DNA from: Caballeronia temeraria
GTDB taxonomy: Bacteria > Pseudomonadota > Gammaproteobacteria > Burkholderiales > Burkholderiaceae
Direction: 5' to 3'
Assembly: GCF_001544795.2 (NCBI RefSeq)
Contig: NZ_FCOI02000018.1
Location: 1 to 64,000, forward strand
Length of the DNA stretch: 64,000 nucleotides
Shown here piece by piece: positions 24,535 to 34,306 of this stretch. The notes beneath the pieces are model-generated. The model was not told the origin of the DNA. It worked only from the letters and a program-made list of their open reading frames with translations, and did no database searches. The position numbers and the translations under genes were made by a program. Each line of letters opens with the position of its first letter. Position 1 is the stretch's first letter.

Positions 24535-26496
24535 ATGCTGCATCTTACGGCTCTGCACATCGAGAACTTTGGCCCCTTCAAGGGCCATCAAACTGTCAAC
24601 CTCGCATCCAAGGAAGGCGTGACCGTCGTTTACGGGGAGAATATGCGTGGAAAAACCTCCCTGCTGAATGCTATTCGATTCGCATTCTTCGGAAAGGTAA
24701 TCGGGCGCGGCACAAAGGCGCTTCCCCTTCACAAAGTCGGGAATTGGGAGCAAGCTGCGCTTGGAAGGTTCGGATTTCAGGTACAGCTTGATTTTGAAGA
24801 TGATCAGCAAGTCTATAAGTTGACACGTTCCTGTCGGCCTAGAAGCGGGACGACTTTGCCAAGCGAAGATGAAGACTATGTGGTTGACTACTATCTGGAG
24901 AAGAACGGCAGCGTTCTCGGCCCTCACCAAGCCGAAGCGGAGTTGAAACGTATTCTCCCCGAGCAGATATCCCGCTTCTTCCTCTTTGATGGCGAACTTC
25001 TACAAGAGTACGAAGATCTTCTAAGCAGCGAAACCGATATGGGACGCCGTATCAGCGAGGCCATTGAGCGGATTCTCGGGGTTCCAGTTCTGACGTCCGC
25101 TCGTGCTTCGTTGATCCGCCTCAAGGAGAAATCTGAGCATCGGGAAGCCACTGCGGCTCAGGGGGACCAGAAGACTCGAGAGTTCGGAAACCAGCTCGCA
25201 GATTTGCACGCTCAGCGAGACGTATTGAACGATGATCTTCAACGCCTTGAGCATGACTTGGAAGATGCCAGATCGCTAAAAGCCTCGCTCGAAGAGGCGA
25301 TGAAGAAGAAAGAGAGATTGGCCGCATTGCTCGACAAACGCGACACCCTCGACCGTTTAATGAAGGAGATCGCAATTCGTCGAGCGGCGAAGGAGACGGA
25401 GCTCCAGCAGGCAATGTCCGGAGCATGGTGTTCACTGCTGGCCGAGCCGATTCAAGGCGCCAAGAAGTCGCTCCGTGAATTGGAAGCAGCGCGTCAAACC
25501 GAGTTGCTACGCGCGGACGTGCTTGCCAGCTTGCACGCTAACGCAGGCTCGGAGTGTCCTGCTTGCCTGCAGCAGGTGTCGCCGGAAGCCCGGAAACGTA
25601 TCGAATCGAGCATCCATGCAACGAATGCTGACGAGCGGCAGGAAAAAGAGCGAGAACTGCAGTCGATACGGCGAAAGCTAGCTGCTTTGGAGCAATATTC
25701 CGGAGCTTCGCGGACTGATATTCTCAAGTTCCATTGGGATGCTGTTGAAGAAGCAGCGGTTGACTATGCCTCCAAGAAGGGCGAGCGGGACGAGATTGCG
25801 AAGCAACTTGAAAGCGTCGATGAGGAATCACTCCGAAAAACCAAGACGGACTTCGAGAACACCATTCGTCACATCGACGTCCTTGAGAAAGGGGTTACTC
25901 GAACGCGAGACTTGCTAGATCAAAACAAGTCTGATGCTGAAAACATTCAAAAAAGGCTTGATAAGTTGAGCGGCGGAAACCTTGCAGGCGAACGGCGGCG
26001 CAGGGAGCTTTACTCTGATCTGCACCGGCTTTTCGACGATGCCGTCGGCGCATACCGGGAGCAGTTGCGGCAGCGGGTTGAAGCCGATGCCACCCGTCAC
26101 TTCAAGGCTCTAACGACAGAGCCCGAATATGCGGGATTACGCATCAACGACAGCTATGGTTTGACGATCGTTCACCAAGATGGCTCCGACATTCCGGTTC
26201 GTTCTGCTGGTGCGGAACATGTTGTCGCGTTGTGTTTAATGGGTTCACTTCAGAACAATGCTCCGTTACGAGGTCCGATTATCATCGACTCACCGTTCGG
26301 GCGTTTAGATCGTGGACATACAAGAAATATCGTGCGTGCGCTTCCGACCATGGCGAAACAGGTGGTTCTTCTTGTCTACGAAGACGAGCTTCCCCCTGAC
26401 CTAGCGAGAGATGAACTCAAGAGCAAGCTTCGGGGCGAATGGAGACTCGAACGAATATCGGCTAGACACACTGAGTTGGCCCCTAGAAAGGATTGA
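24535..26496 (+). CDS. DndD/SMC-like ATPase
   Basis: 654 residues from ATG 24535 (GGGAG 7 bases before). It is an ABC-type ATPase of the RecN/SbcC/DndD kind. Walker A is YGENMRGKTSLL (about 36). Long coiled coils run from about 200 to 320 and 365 to 490. A zinc-hook-like ECPAC lies at about 341. The signature region is RSAGAEHVVALCL and Walker B is IIIDSPFGRLD (about 585). The start MLHLTALHIENFGPFKGHQ is typical of DndD-like proteins in phosphorothioate and other defence loci. No dndC or dndB is present here, so a phosphorothioate function is unlikely. Confidence 0.85.
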   Translation: MLHLTALHIENFGPFKGHQTVNLASKEGVTVVYGENMRGKTSLLNAIRFAFFGKVIGRGTKALPLHKVGNWEQAALGRFGFQVQLDFEDDQQVYKLTRSCRPRSGTTLPSEDEDYVVDYYLEKNGSVLGPHQAEAELKRILPEQISRFFLFDGELLQEYEDLLSSETDMGRRISEAIERILGVPVLTSARASLIRLKEKSEHREATAAQGDQKTREFGNQLADLHAQRDVLNDDLQRLEHDLEDARSLKASLEEAMKKKERLAALLDKRDTLDRLMKEIAIRRAAKETELQQAMSGAWCSLLAEPIQGAKKSLRELEAARQTELLRADVLASLHANAGSECPACLQQVSPEARKRIESSIHATNADERQEKERELQSIRRKLAALEQYSGASRTDILKFHWDAVEEAAVDYASKKGERDEIAKQLESVDEESLRKTKTDFENTIRHIDVLEKGVTRTRDLLDQNKSDAENIQKRLDKLSGGNLAGERRRRELYSDLHRLFDDAVGAYREQLRQRVEADATRHFKALTTEPEYAGLRINDSYGLTIVHQDGSDIPVRSAGAEHVVALCLMGSLQNNAPLRGPIIIDSPFGRLDRGHTRNIVRALPTMAKQVVLLVYEDELPPDLARDELKSKLRGEWRLERISARHTELAPRKD

Positions 26497-26501
26497 AGAT
26501 A

Positions 26502-26852
26502 ATGTCCGTTGACAAGAAAACGATCGGGATCAGTAAGACCAACGCAGCCGCGCTGAATGCGCTAGTCGCTGCGGGACGATTTGGCTCCGAACTAGATGCA
26601 GCAAAGTTTGCAATGGCATATGCAATAAAGCTGGGCCTGCCAGCTGGTGTCTCAGACGGAGCAGACACCAAGTGGAACGTCGGCAGCGTGGATTCAGATG
26701 GTTCACTTCGCTCTTTATTGGAAGCGTTTTTCCCGGCCAGCTTGGAGCCATATCGGTTGGCCGAGTACTTGATGAATGAGGGGATTAGACGCCTCAGCGA
26801 CACACTCGGCGACGGTGACGACCTCTACGATACGATCTTCAACCAGGCGTAA
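26502..26852 (+). CDS. small protein following the DndD-like ATPase
   Basis: 116 residues from ATG 26502, five bases after the ATPase stop, with a purine-rich site (AGAAAGGA) before it. It is helical, with SKTNAAALNALVAAGRFGS and SLEPYRLAEYLMNEGI. The arrangement of a short helical gene directly after a DndD-like gene recalls DndE in dnd operons, but I see no clear sequence match. Last gene of the operon, convergent with the methyltransferase. Confidence 0.6.
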   Translation: MSVDKKTIGISKTNAAALNALVAAGRFGSELDAAKFAMAYAIKLGLPAGVSDGADTKWNVGSVDSDGSLRSLLEAFFPASLEPYRLAEYLMNEGIRRLSDTLGDGDDLYDTIFNQA

Positions 26853-26875
26853 CCAGTTCTTTCGCGGCAATGATA

Positions 26876-26908
26876 CGGAAGGCGCTACTATCACATCAGC
26901 GCCTTCCG
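26876..26908. terminator. perfect 11-bp hairpin between convergent genes
   Basis: CGGAAGGCGCT, an 11-base loop, then AGCGCCTTCCG, located between the stops at 26852 (+) and 26917 (-). It can form on either transcript, so it may separate the two units. It lacks a following T-tract, so Rho-independent function is uncertain. Confidence 0.55.
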
Positions 26909-26916
26909 AAGATGTC

Positions 26917-29900
26917 TCAACTATTCAGCGCATCTCGAGTTTTCGGCGATCCAGAGGTTGATCGTGGCATGTGCTTTTTTACATCATCGAAAGATACAAC
27001 GTCGAGCCCGAGGCCGTGTCTTGCGAGGCGCTGAATCACCTCTGAGTGAACTCGCTGCACCGTCCGCAACTTGGGCGACAATGCATGGAAAGCTTCAAGA
27101 ACGAGCTGTTCCACGTTGGCATCCTCCTTAGATCGCTGGTTCCTCATTGCGCCAGTGATTCTCTTTCGCATCGACATGATAACGTCGAAGTGGGCAACAT
27201 CCTCCTTCTCAGAGCGTCCCTTGTAGCCCTTGTGGCTCTGCTGCTTTCGATCCAACGCGCCGGCGTCTTCAATCTGAAATCCCGCAGCTTCAGCGGCCGA
27301 CTGAATTGCTCTCCAGACAGCGGGGTCGGTGCTATGGAAGACAAGTGTCGCCCAGGCGCCTGGCTTCAGTACACGGAATATCTCGCGCATTGATTGCGTC
27401 ATCAGCGACTCATAGTCGCCAACTGTCTTTCCACCTTTGGATTGATCGCGAGATCGGTTAACGACAGCCTCTTCTTGTTGGCGGGTTAAGCCACCAAGCC
27501 ATGACTCCCAGATGAGATTGCAGTCTGCATAAAACAGATTCGAACCGAAAGGCGGATCTGTAAATACGTAATCCACGCTGTCGTTCGGAATGTCTGAAAG
27601 CTTGGTGGCCGATCCCAGCCGAATCGCAGGCAAAAGTTCACTTGGCGTTCCCAAGCTCTCGTAATAAGAGCGAAGCTGCCGGATCTTGTTTCGCATTATC
27701 GAAAGAACGTTTGCTTCCGACGATAGCTGAGGAATATACAGCGTGCCGGTGAGCGGTCGCTGTCCTCCTCGGGCATTGAACCGACGCATTCGCGTTCCAT
27801 GCCATGCCGTGTTAGTAAATGCGAACAACAGGGCGGACCGAACCCGTTCATCGCTTACCTGTTGAATTCGATTCCAGAGTGACGATAACGCGCGAAGATT
27901 GCGAGGCATGTAGAAGTCTGCGACACGCTTGACGCCTTGCAGGTGGAGTGCCGAACGAATATACATTTCCCGCGTCGGATCAACCTCGACACTCGGATAC
28001 CAAGAGGTAGGTGCATGCTTCGCCTGCTGCTCAATGATTGAAACATCTTCAGGTGTGGGCGCACGTTCGACTCGTTGGCCATTAGCCCGCTGATAGTTCA
28101 AAAGGACAGGCCTGTTTCCCGCGTACTTCAACGCTTGTTTTGCAGTACCCTCGCCACAACGGGGGCAAGTGAGTGTCGACGGCATTCGACCGGTCTGGCG
28201 ATCAATCGACTCCCAGATCGAGAACTGCTCTTGGCAGTGCGGGCAAATCGCATCGCGACTCCAAAGCGTGTATTGAATGTATCCACGACCGCCTCCATCC
28301 GTACAGGCATAGATTTCTCGAAACTCAGCGTCAAGATCAGCCGCGATCTTATCAAATGCATCTTGCAGTGCCCTGGGGTCGCAAGGGCGAGTGTGGTTGT
28401 ACGCTAAATGTGCCGCCGCTACCGATAAGTCGTTCAATACAGCGCGCCGTCCTGAGAGTTGCGCGGCGACACCGGTCATACCAGTTCCACAGAATGGGTC
28501 CAGCACAACGTCGCCAGGGCGAGTGAAGTGCTTGATGAACGGAATGATGGCCTCGGGTGGCACCTTTGTGTGATAGCTATGAGCGTTATACAGCGCCGTG
28601 TTGCGTTGCCCAGAGACAACGTTTGGCGGATCACCGCTTGCGTCTGGGGCGGGCCGCTCGAGATCAACTAGTTTGGCTAAGTATGAGTGACCAGCCAAGT
28701 GTCGTTCGACCGCACACCCGAACGGTGAATCGATTACGTCAAAGTTTCGAGAAATGACCTTATTCGCTATTACGGCGCGAGAAGGCTGCCGCCACATAGA
28801 CCCGCTCGCGTCGAACAGCCGAGCGCAAAGTTCCTTCACCGATTGAAGAGATAGACCATTTAGAGAGTTGCCATCTTTAAGTGAAGAACGGACGAGGAAA
28901 GAGAATGCTTGGTCCGTCGTGAACGACTCTTTCTGCGCGTGCGAAAATTCCACTAACGCGGAAACGATCATCTGGTCCGAGTTCAAGTTGCGAACCACCT
29001 TCCTTGTTATAGCTGGCCGGCGCCGTAGCTCGATAAGGGCGTCCAACGACGCGACGTTTTCCTTTGCTTGACGTCCCTTCACACCCTTGATGGACGGGTG
29101 AATTTTGTCTAATCCAATAGCATGTCGGACTTCGAGGCCTGCATCGCTAAGCGCGTCCTGAATCGCACACCATACTTCATCGCTGGAATTATTAAACTGC
29201 AGCGTTGCGTACGCGCTGGGCTTAAGAATTCTTGCGACTTCTTGGAAGGCGGTCGTCATAAGGCGCTGATAGTCTGAGATGGTCTTCCCGCCTTCGCTCG
29301 TTGAACGATGCTTATTTACTACTATTTCCTCACGCTCATCGGTCAATGTGCCAAGCCAAGCATCCCAAAGGAGGCTGCTATCTGCATAGAAAATATTTGA
29401 TCCAAACGGAGGATCCATGAAGACATAGTCAATGGAACTGTCCGGCAGATGACACAGTTCGGTCGCTGATGATCGAACGACTTCGGCCCGTCCCGTGGGG
29501 GTGCCTAGGTGTTTGAAATACCTTGCGACATCACGAACCTTACGCTCGAATAGGCTGCCTACGTTCCACTCATAGCGTAGGGAGGAGATGTAAAGCGTGC
29601 CCGTCATGACATTTGTTGGACGCTTTACGTTCCATTGGTACCTTTTAGACGCCCGGTTGACCATGCCGGTAAACGCGAAGAGGAGAGCCGAACGAAGTCG
29701 GTCATCCTTTTCCTCCTGGATGGTGTGACGTATCGCGCCAAGTGCGTGCAGATTGCGCTTGGTGTAAAAGTCAGCAACGGAAGTGACGCCCTGCGCGGCG
29801 TGACCAGCACGCCACATCTCACGATCAGCCGTGAACGGTATCTGCGGGATCCAGTAGAGGACTTCGCCCGCGCTAGCTCGCTCGATTAGTTCGAGTTCAG

Positions 29901-30936
29901 CGCTCGTTGGCGGATGAGCTCCCCTTGACGTCGGTCCCTTTGCATTGGTTTCCACGGGACGCTCACCAATCCAGCGGAGCTCTCGTTTCTGACTTGACCT
30001 ACGACATGCTGGACAGGTAACGGCATCCAAAACTGCGCCAGACTCCGAGTCTCGAGCTCCCTCCCAGTACGTGATTGCGCCACCACAGTGACGACATTCG
30101 AATATGTCACTCCAAACGGTGTACTCGACGCGAGTACGAGCGTCGGTGGTGCCCGTCTCGTAAAGCCAACTCAAAGTAGGACGTACGCGATCAATGACTC
30201 GTGCCGCAGCCTTTAGAAAGGCTTCGGGATCGCATGGCGTCACGTAATTCTGTGCGATATGTACTGCTGCAGGCGACAAGTCACTGAGAACTGCGTTTCG
30301 CCCGGCAAGAATCGACGCTACACCAGTCATTCCGCTTCCGCAGAACGGATCGGCCACTACATGTCCTTCCTTGGTATGGTGCCGGATCAGCTTGTCAATC
30401 GCCTCTGGCGGTACTTTCGTGTGGTAGCTATGGGCCCGATATGCTTGAGAATTCTTGCCAGCTCGAACGTGTTCGAGGTATGGACCAATAGCAGCAGGCG
30501 GAGCGTCACCCGCCTGCATCTGGATGCTCTTCTTGAAGGCTTCCGAAAGGTGTCGTGGGAAGGTTACTTTCGCTCCTGAATCCTCGCGTCGGATCACGGA
30601 AACGATCGCGTCCGCCTTCCCCGGAACAGCGTTCGCAACGTCTGGTGGCAAGCGTCCGGCAGTAACACGAAGGAGGTCGGCAGGAACTTCGAGGACGACT
30701 GACAAGGAATCAAATTGCTCGTCCGTTGGTTGCCTCTGTCCACTCTCGAGCATGCTGAGATGCGACTTGGCGATGCCGATTGTTTCAGCAAGGGACGTCA
30801 GGGAAAGCCCTTTCTCCTGGCGGCGCTCACGCAGAAGGCGTCCGCAAGCGTTACTCGACGACACAAACGCCGTCGAATCGTTGTCTGCGGGATGATTTTC
30901 AAAAATCGATAGCTGGCTAGGCCGGGACTTTGGCAT
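26917..30936 (-). CDS. XRE HTH plus two tandem DNA methyltransferase modules
   Basis: 1339 residues. Residues 30-90 form an XRE helix-turn-helix (GLSLTSLAETIGIAKSHLSM). Two homologous methyltransferase modules follow. Module 1 has an SAM motif (DPFCGSGMTGVA, about 194), a Cys pair (CRHC...CPAC, about 276-310) and a catalytic DPPFGSN (about 504). Module 2 repeats these: DPFCGTGMTGVA (about 810), CPHC...CPRC (about 888-925) and DPPFGSN (about 1125). The segment HSYHTKVPPEAI precedes both SAM motifs. DPPF fits amino (N6-adenine or N4-cytosine) methylation. Both modules retain the key residues, so two sites, or two strands of one asymmetric site, may be modified. It probably protects host DNA from the convergent operon. 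Confidence 0.85.
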   Translation of the reverse strand: MPKSRPSQLSIFENHPADNDSTAFVSSSNACGRLLRERRQEKGLSLTSLAETIGIAKSHLSMLESGQRQPTDEQFDSLSVVLEVPADLLRVTAGRLPPDVANAVPGKADAIVSVIRREDSGAKVTFPRHLSEAFKKSIQMQAGDAPPAAIGPYLEHVRAGKNSQAYRAHSYHTKVPPEAIDKLIRHHTKEGHVVADPFCGSGMTGVASILAGRNAVLSDLSPAAVHIAQNYVTPCDPEAFLKAAARVIDRVRPTLSWLYETGTTDARTRVEYTVWSDIFECRHCGGAITYWEGARDSESGAVLDAVTCPACRRSSQKRELRWIGERPVETNAKGPTSRGAHPPTSAELELIERASAGEVLYWIPQIPFTADREMWRAGHAAQGVTSVADFYTKRNLHALGAIRHTIQEEKDDRLRSALLFAFTGMVNRASKRYQWNVKRPTNVMTGTLYISSLRYEWNVGSLFERKVRDVARYFKHLGTPTGRAEVVRSSATELCHLPDSSIDYVFMDPPFGSNIFYADSSLLWDAWLGTLTDEREEIVVNKHRSTSEGGKTISDYQRLMTTAFQEVARILKPSAYATLQFNNSSDEVWCAIQDALSDAGLEVRHAIGLDKIHPSIKGVKGRQAKENVASLDALIELRRRPAITRKVVRNLNSDQMIVSALVEFSHAQKESFTTDQAFSFLVRSSLKDGNSLNGLSLQSVKELCARLFDASGSMWRQPSRAVIANKVISRNFDVIDSPFGCAVERHLAGHSYLAKLVDLERPAPDASGDPPNVVSGQRNTALYNAHSYHTKVPPEAIIPFIKHFTRPGDVVLDPFCGTGMTGVAAQLSGRRAVLNDLSVAAAHLAYNHTRPCDPRALQDAFDKIAADLDAEFREIYACTDGGGRGYIQYTLWSRDAICPHCQEQFSIWESIDRQTGRMPSTLTCPRCGEGTAKQALKYAGNRPVLLNYQRANGQRVERAPTPEDVSIIEQQAKHAPTSWYPSVEVDPTREMYIRSALHLQGVKRVADFYMPRNLRALSSLWNRIQQVSDERVRSALLFAFTNTAWHGTRMRRFNARGGQRPLTGTLYIPQLSSEANVLSIMRNKIRQLRSYYESLGTPSELLPAIRLGSATKLSDIPNDSVDYVFTDPPFGSNLFYADCNLIWESWLGGLTRQQEEAVVNRSRDQSKGGKTVGDYESLMTQSMREIFRVLKPGAWATLVFHSTDPAVWRAIQSAAEAAGFQIEDAGALDRKQQSHKGYKGRSEKEDVAHFDVIMSMRKRITGAMRNQRSKEDANVEQLVLEAFHALSPKLRTVQRVHSEVIQRLARHGLGLDVVSFDDVKKHMPRSTSGSPKTRDALNS

Positions 30937-31876
30937 ATTCTTATGTGTTCACGGACTGTGTGAACACGCATTTTACTTGAGCCACCCGAACTTGGGGGAG
31001 ACTTCAGGCCAGGTCGGTGCACGTTCGCCTGTCTGACAACCGAACCGGACTCCAGTGGCGGCGCTCCCCCCAGCGTGACTTGCCCAGCGAGTGGTGTGCC
31101 GTGCATCACGGCGAACGGGCCCAAAATCCGTCTGGGAGGGAAGCACTGCCCGAACTGGCCGGCGAGCTCGCGAAAAGTTACGGACGAATCTAAGTTAACG
31201 GCGACGCCATCCTGCATTGGCAACTATTTAGCTTGCAACTGAAAGGCCGCGGCGGTCGGCAATTGGCTGCGGACGCAATGCCGATAGGTCTCTGCGATGC
31301 GCTGATCCGGATTTGCCGCTCGTCAGCGACGACGCAGCACGCCGCTGTCGATGTTTCCGCCGTCGTTATGACCAGCTGTATCCGCGCTGCTGTTTCCGAT
31401 GGAAGTTTTGAAACTGTTCGCCCGGGTTACCTCAAATGGCGGTATGGCAGCGCCACAGACCGCTCAATCACCAATCCACGCGGTGCGGTTCAAGCGGATG
31501 GCGCGGCATGGTCAATGCCCGCCTCAAAACAGATGCTGGCGGCTCGGCCTTTGCGGACGTTCAGGCGTCGCAGTTCGTGCGGCAGCTTCACCGAACAAAG
31601 CGAATACTTGCAGACCTTGATTCAGTTTGGCGGGACCTACTTTTTTAGTCTCGTGCGAATGCCGTTGTTGCGCCCCTTGTGGACCCGTCATAGAACTCGC
31701 CGCTGGTCGCTGCCCGACTGACCGTCGGGAATGACCGCTGCCAGAGGCGGATCGGTCAGATGGGTCGGCGCGACGCCGAGCCATCGATGTCTGCGGTGGC
31801 CGAAGCGCGCAGATTGGAGATACGGCGGGACTCGGCCGATTTCAAAGGTTCGCTTGCGGTCCTTGACAATCGTCTA
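30937..31876. other. intergenic region, no gene recognised
   Basis: About 940 bases between the methyltransferase and the SMC-like ATPase. Several open frames exist on the plus strand (e.g. 31233-31721), but none has a convincing ribosome site or known motif. It must hold the methyltransferase promoter next to 30936. Decayed mobile DNA is possible, though no terminal repeats were seen. Confidence 0.4.
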
Positions 31877-34306
31877 CTATGCTGCGATGGCGGTGTCAGT
31901 GTGCCAAAAATGTGATTGGCAGTTAGCTTTGGTGTTGCCCGTAGCGGTCCTACTGAGTTCAACGGTGATTAGTTTATCCGTAGGGAAGGCGGGGCTAAGC
32001 TCCAATGCGAGGTAGTCAAAGAGTGGCTTTTCGTGAACCGCAATAATCACCTTGCGTTTGTGAACCTTAGAAAGCGTCCGAAGCAAAGCGGCGAATTGTG
32101 CGATATGGACCTCGTCCATGCTTTGAACCGGATCGTCAATTACGAGCCACGGCAAGGTCGGGGCCACCGATAGATGTAGCGCTAGAAACAATGTCAGCGC
32201 AGCCGTATTCAAGTTGCCTGAACTGAGCATCGCGCGCGGATTACCGCCTTTTTCGCCGGAACGATGGTGGGTTTCCAGAATGGCCTCCACCGGGCCGTTG
32301 CTGTTTTGGGGAAGCGCGAAGGCGGGAACGAAGGGTTCTTCCGGGGCCAGCCGAACAAAGAGGTCACGCCACATGGCATTTAGCTCATCGTTGAACACAC
32401 GACGAACTATATCTGTCCTCGCATCGCGCGCCCGCTTCGCAAGTTCGCGCGCATCAGCGATGATTAAATCAGCGGCATCCTTGCGTCCTGACAGTTTTGC
32501 AATGCGCTCCGTGATTTCCTCAACCGACTTTTCGATTGATGTTCGGCGCGTTTTTAAGGTTGCCAGCTCTTTCACGTCGGCAGTCGCTTCACGACGAGCG
32601 GATTGTCTCCGGGCCAACGCTCGTTCTTGAACGTTGCTAAAGGATTCGAGGCGATCAAGGGCCGCGTCAAGTGCTTCACCAGAGCCCAGTGGCTCAACCG
32701 GAAGACCGTGAGCAAACGATGTCACGGTCTCTCGAATATTCGTAATGCGTTGGTCGGCAGCATGCAACTCAGTGAGATTTCGCGATGCAGTGGCTGCTGC
32801 GGTCATGAGGCGCTGCCCCTCTGCCGCTGCATTTTCCAGTCCCGCCAGCGTCTGATTCAACTCTTTGAGACGAGTTTCGCGAGCCTTTAGCGCATTTCGT
32901 GCGTCTGGTTGCAATTTGCGACTGACGATTACGCCACGTTCGCGTTCGGCTACGGCCTGGCGGCCGGCGACGGTCGCGCGCTCTTGCGACAGGGCTTGCA
33001 GTCGTACAGCGCCTTCGTTGAGAGCAGTGATTTGCGCCGACACGTGTACACGCAACGGAGCTTCCGAAACTTCGCGAAAGTCCCTGCCGCACACCGGGCA
33101 ATCGTCAGTATGGATGTGGGGAAGAACATCGCTTAACGCCTTGGCGAGTTGGCCGGCTCCGGCAATCTGAGCAAGTACCTGCTTTTCAAGCTCCGCCGCT
33201 TGTTTCTTTGCCCCTTCGATGTCACGATCGATCGACTCCAGCCGTTTGTCGTCGTCGACCGCGCGCGAAAGAAGCGTTGAACAGCGGTTAAGTTCTGCGG
33301 CTACACGCTGCATTGCTGCCGTGACATTGTCTTGAGGACCCGCGGAAGCCGATGGTGACATATCCGGAAAAAGCGACATCGTATCGGCTAGCGTATACTC
33401 GATAACCTTTCCGGTGCTTGTGCGCCATACAGCAAGTGCGGATGCTGCTGCTGCATTTTGCTGTTCGGCAGCTGTGCGCGGTTGAACGGAAGCAACGGAT
33501 TGAGTCGATCGCCATTGTTGACGTACGACTACGATCTCGCGACGTAGACCGGCGAAGCGCTGAAGTTGAGATTCTTCTGGTGAGCCTGCAAGATGTGTCA
33601 GTAACGCGGGCAGATCGTCCGTGAGGGCAGGCTCAAGATCAAGCGCTTTCAGTCGCTCCGCAACACGCTTGGCGACATCGGCTTCCATACCAACTATCTC
33701 CGTGATTTCCTTCTGGTGTCGGTCTACTTCCTTCTGTAATGCAGGAATGTTTTCCCGCGTTTCCCAATACAGTGGAACCGTGGAGCGAAAGCGGCGTACA
33801 TCGCCCGCGTCGTAAAGCCCGTCAATCAACGCGTCAAGGTGATCGAGGCCCAGCAGATCCTTCACAAACTTCGTTAGCGGTGAATCGCTTTTTCGCGTGT
33901 CTTTATCCTCATAAAGCTCCAGCAAGCGACTTAATGTGGCCTGTGCGAGAAAGCATCGTTCGCTATAAAACCGAGCGGCGATCGGCGAAAGAAGCGCGTC
34001 TCCGGAAACTTCGTGCTTTGCAACGTCAATCTGCGTGCGAAGGCGGCCCTCTCGAATTTGTGTTCCTTCGAGAACGATTCGCCCGTTCGAGGCGAATTTG
34101 TGGACGAGGTGGCTTATGTAGTCACGATCGGCACGGGCAAGTGACGGCACATGACCTGTTAAACCGAGCTCAATCGCGGAAAGCAGGCTGGTTTTGCCCG
34201 AACCGTTCTGGCCGTGGATTAGAACTACCGGCGCATCCAATGGAATGGTGACTGATCCCCGGATGCTTCGAAAGTCAGTGACAGTAATGGTGCTAAGCTG
34301 GGTCAT
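31877..34306 (-). CDS. lmuB: Lamassu-type SMC-like ATPase (LmuB)
   Basis: 809 residues from the second Met (ATG 34306, with AAGG just before it; an earlier ATG lies at 34318). Walker A is IHGQNGSGKTSLLSA (about 35). Long coiled-coil arms surround a zinc-hook CPVC (about 415). The ABC signature is AMLSSGNLNTA and Walker B is WLVIDDPVQSMDE (about 735). In Lamassu, the LmuB SMC sensor recognises phage DNA or its replication and activates the LmuA effector. It overlaps lmuC and closes the three-gene operon. Confidence 0.8.
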   Translation of the reverse strand: MTQLSTITVTDFRSIRGSVTIPLDAPVVLIHGQNGSGKTSLLSAIELGLTGHVPSLARADRDYISHLVHKFASNGRIVLEGTQIREGRLRTQIDVAKHEVSGDALLSPIAARFYSERCFLAQATLSRLLELYEDKDTRKSDSPLTKFVKDLLGLDHLDALIDGLYDAGDVRRFRSTVPLYWETRENIPALQKEVDRHQKEITEIVGMEADVAKRVAERLKALDLEPALTDDLPALLTHLAGSPEESQLQRFAGLRREIVVVRQQWRSTQSVASVQPRTAAEQQNAAAASALAVWRTSTGKVIEYTLADTMSLFPDMSPSASAGPQDNVTAAMQRVAAELNRCSTLLSRAVDDDKRLESIDRDIEGAKKQAAELEKQVLAQIAGAGQLAKALSDVLPHIHTDDCPVCGRDFREVSEAPLRVHVSAQITALNEGAVRLQALSQERATVAGRQAVAERERGVIVSRKLQPDARNALKARETRLKELNQTLAGLENAAAEGQRLMTAAATASRNLTELHAADQRITNIRETVTSFAHGLPVEPLGSGEALDAALDRLESFSNVQERALARRQSARREATADVKELATLKTRRTSIEKSVEEITERIAKLSGRKDAADLIIADARELAKRARDARTDIVRRVFNDELNAMWRDLFVRLAPEEPFVPAFALPQNSNGPVEAILETHHRSGEKGGNPRAMLSSGNLNTAALTLFLALHLSVAPTLPWLVIDDPVQSMDEVHIAQFAALLRTLSKVHKRKVIIAVHEKPLFDYLALELSPAFPTDKLITVELSRTATGNTKANCQSHFWHTDTAIAA

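Noticed and set aside
24097-24930. 277-codon minus-strand frame across the helicase/ATPase junction
   Set aside because: It crosses three coupled plus-strand genes and shows no known motif.
24535-26852. Phosphorothioate (dnd) modification system
   Set aside because: Only a DndD-like ATPase is present. No DndA cysteine desulfurase, DndB or DndC occurs, and the last small protein is not clearly DndE.
22192-30936. DISARM or BREX system
   Set aside because: The PLD and helicase are fused and a methylase is present, but no DrmB, BrxC, PglX or PglZ-type proteins are seen.
31233-31721. Plus-strand open frame of 162 codons
   Set aside because: No ribosome site, no recognisable motif and a composition like the non-coding frames around it.
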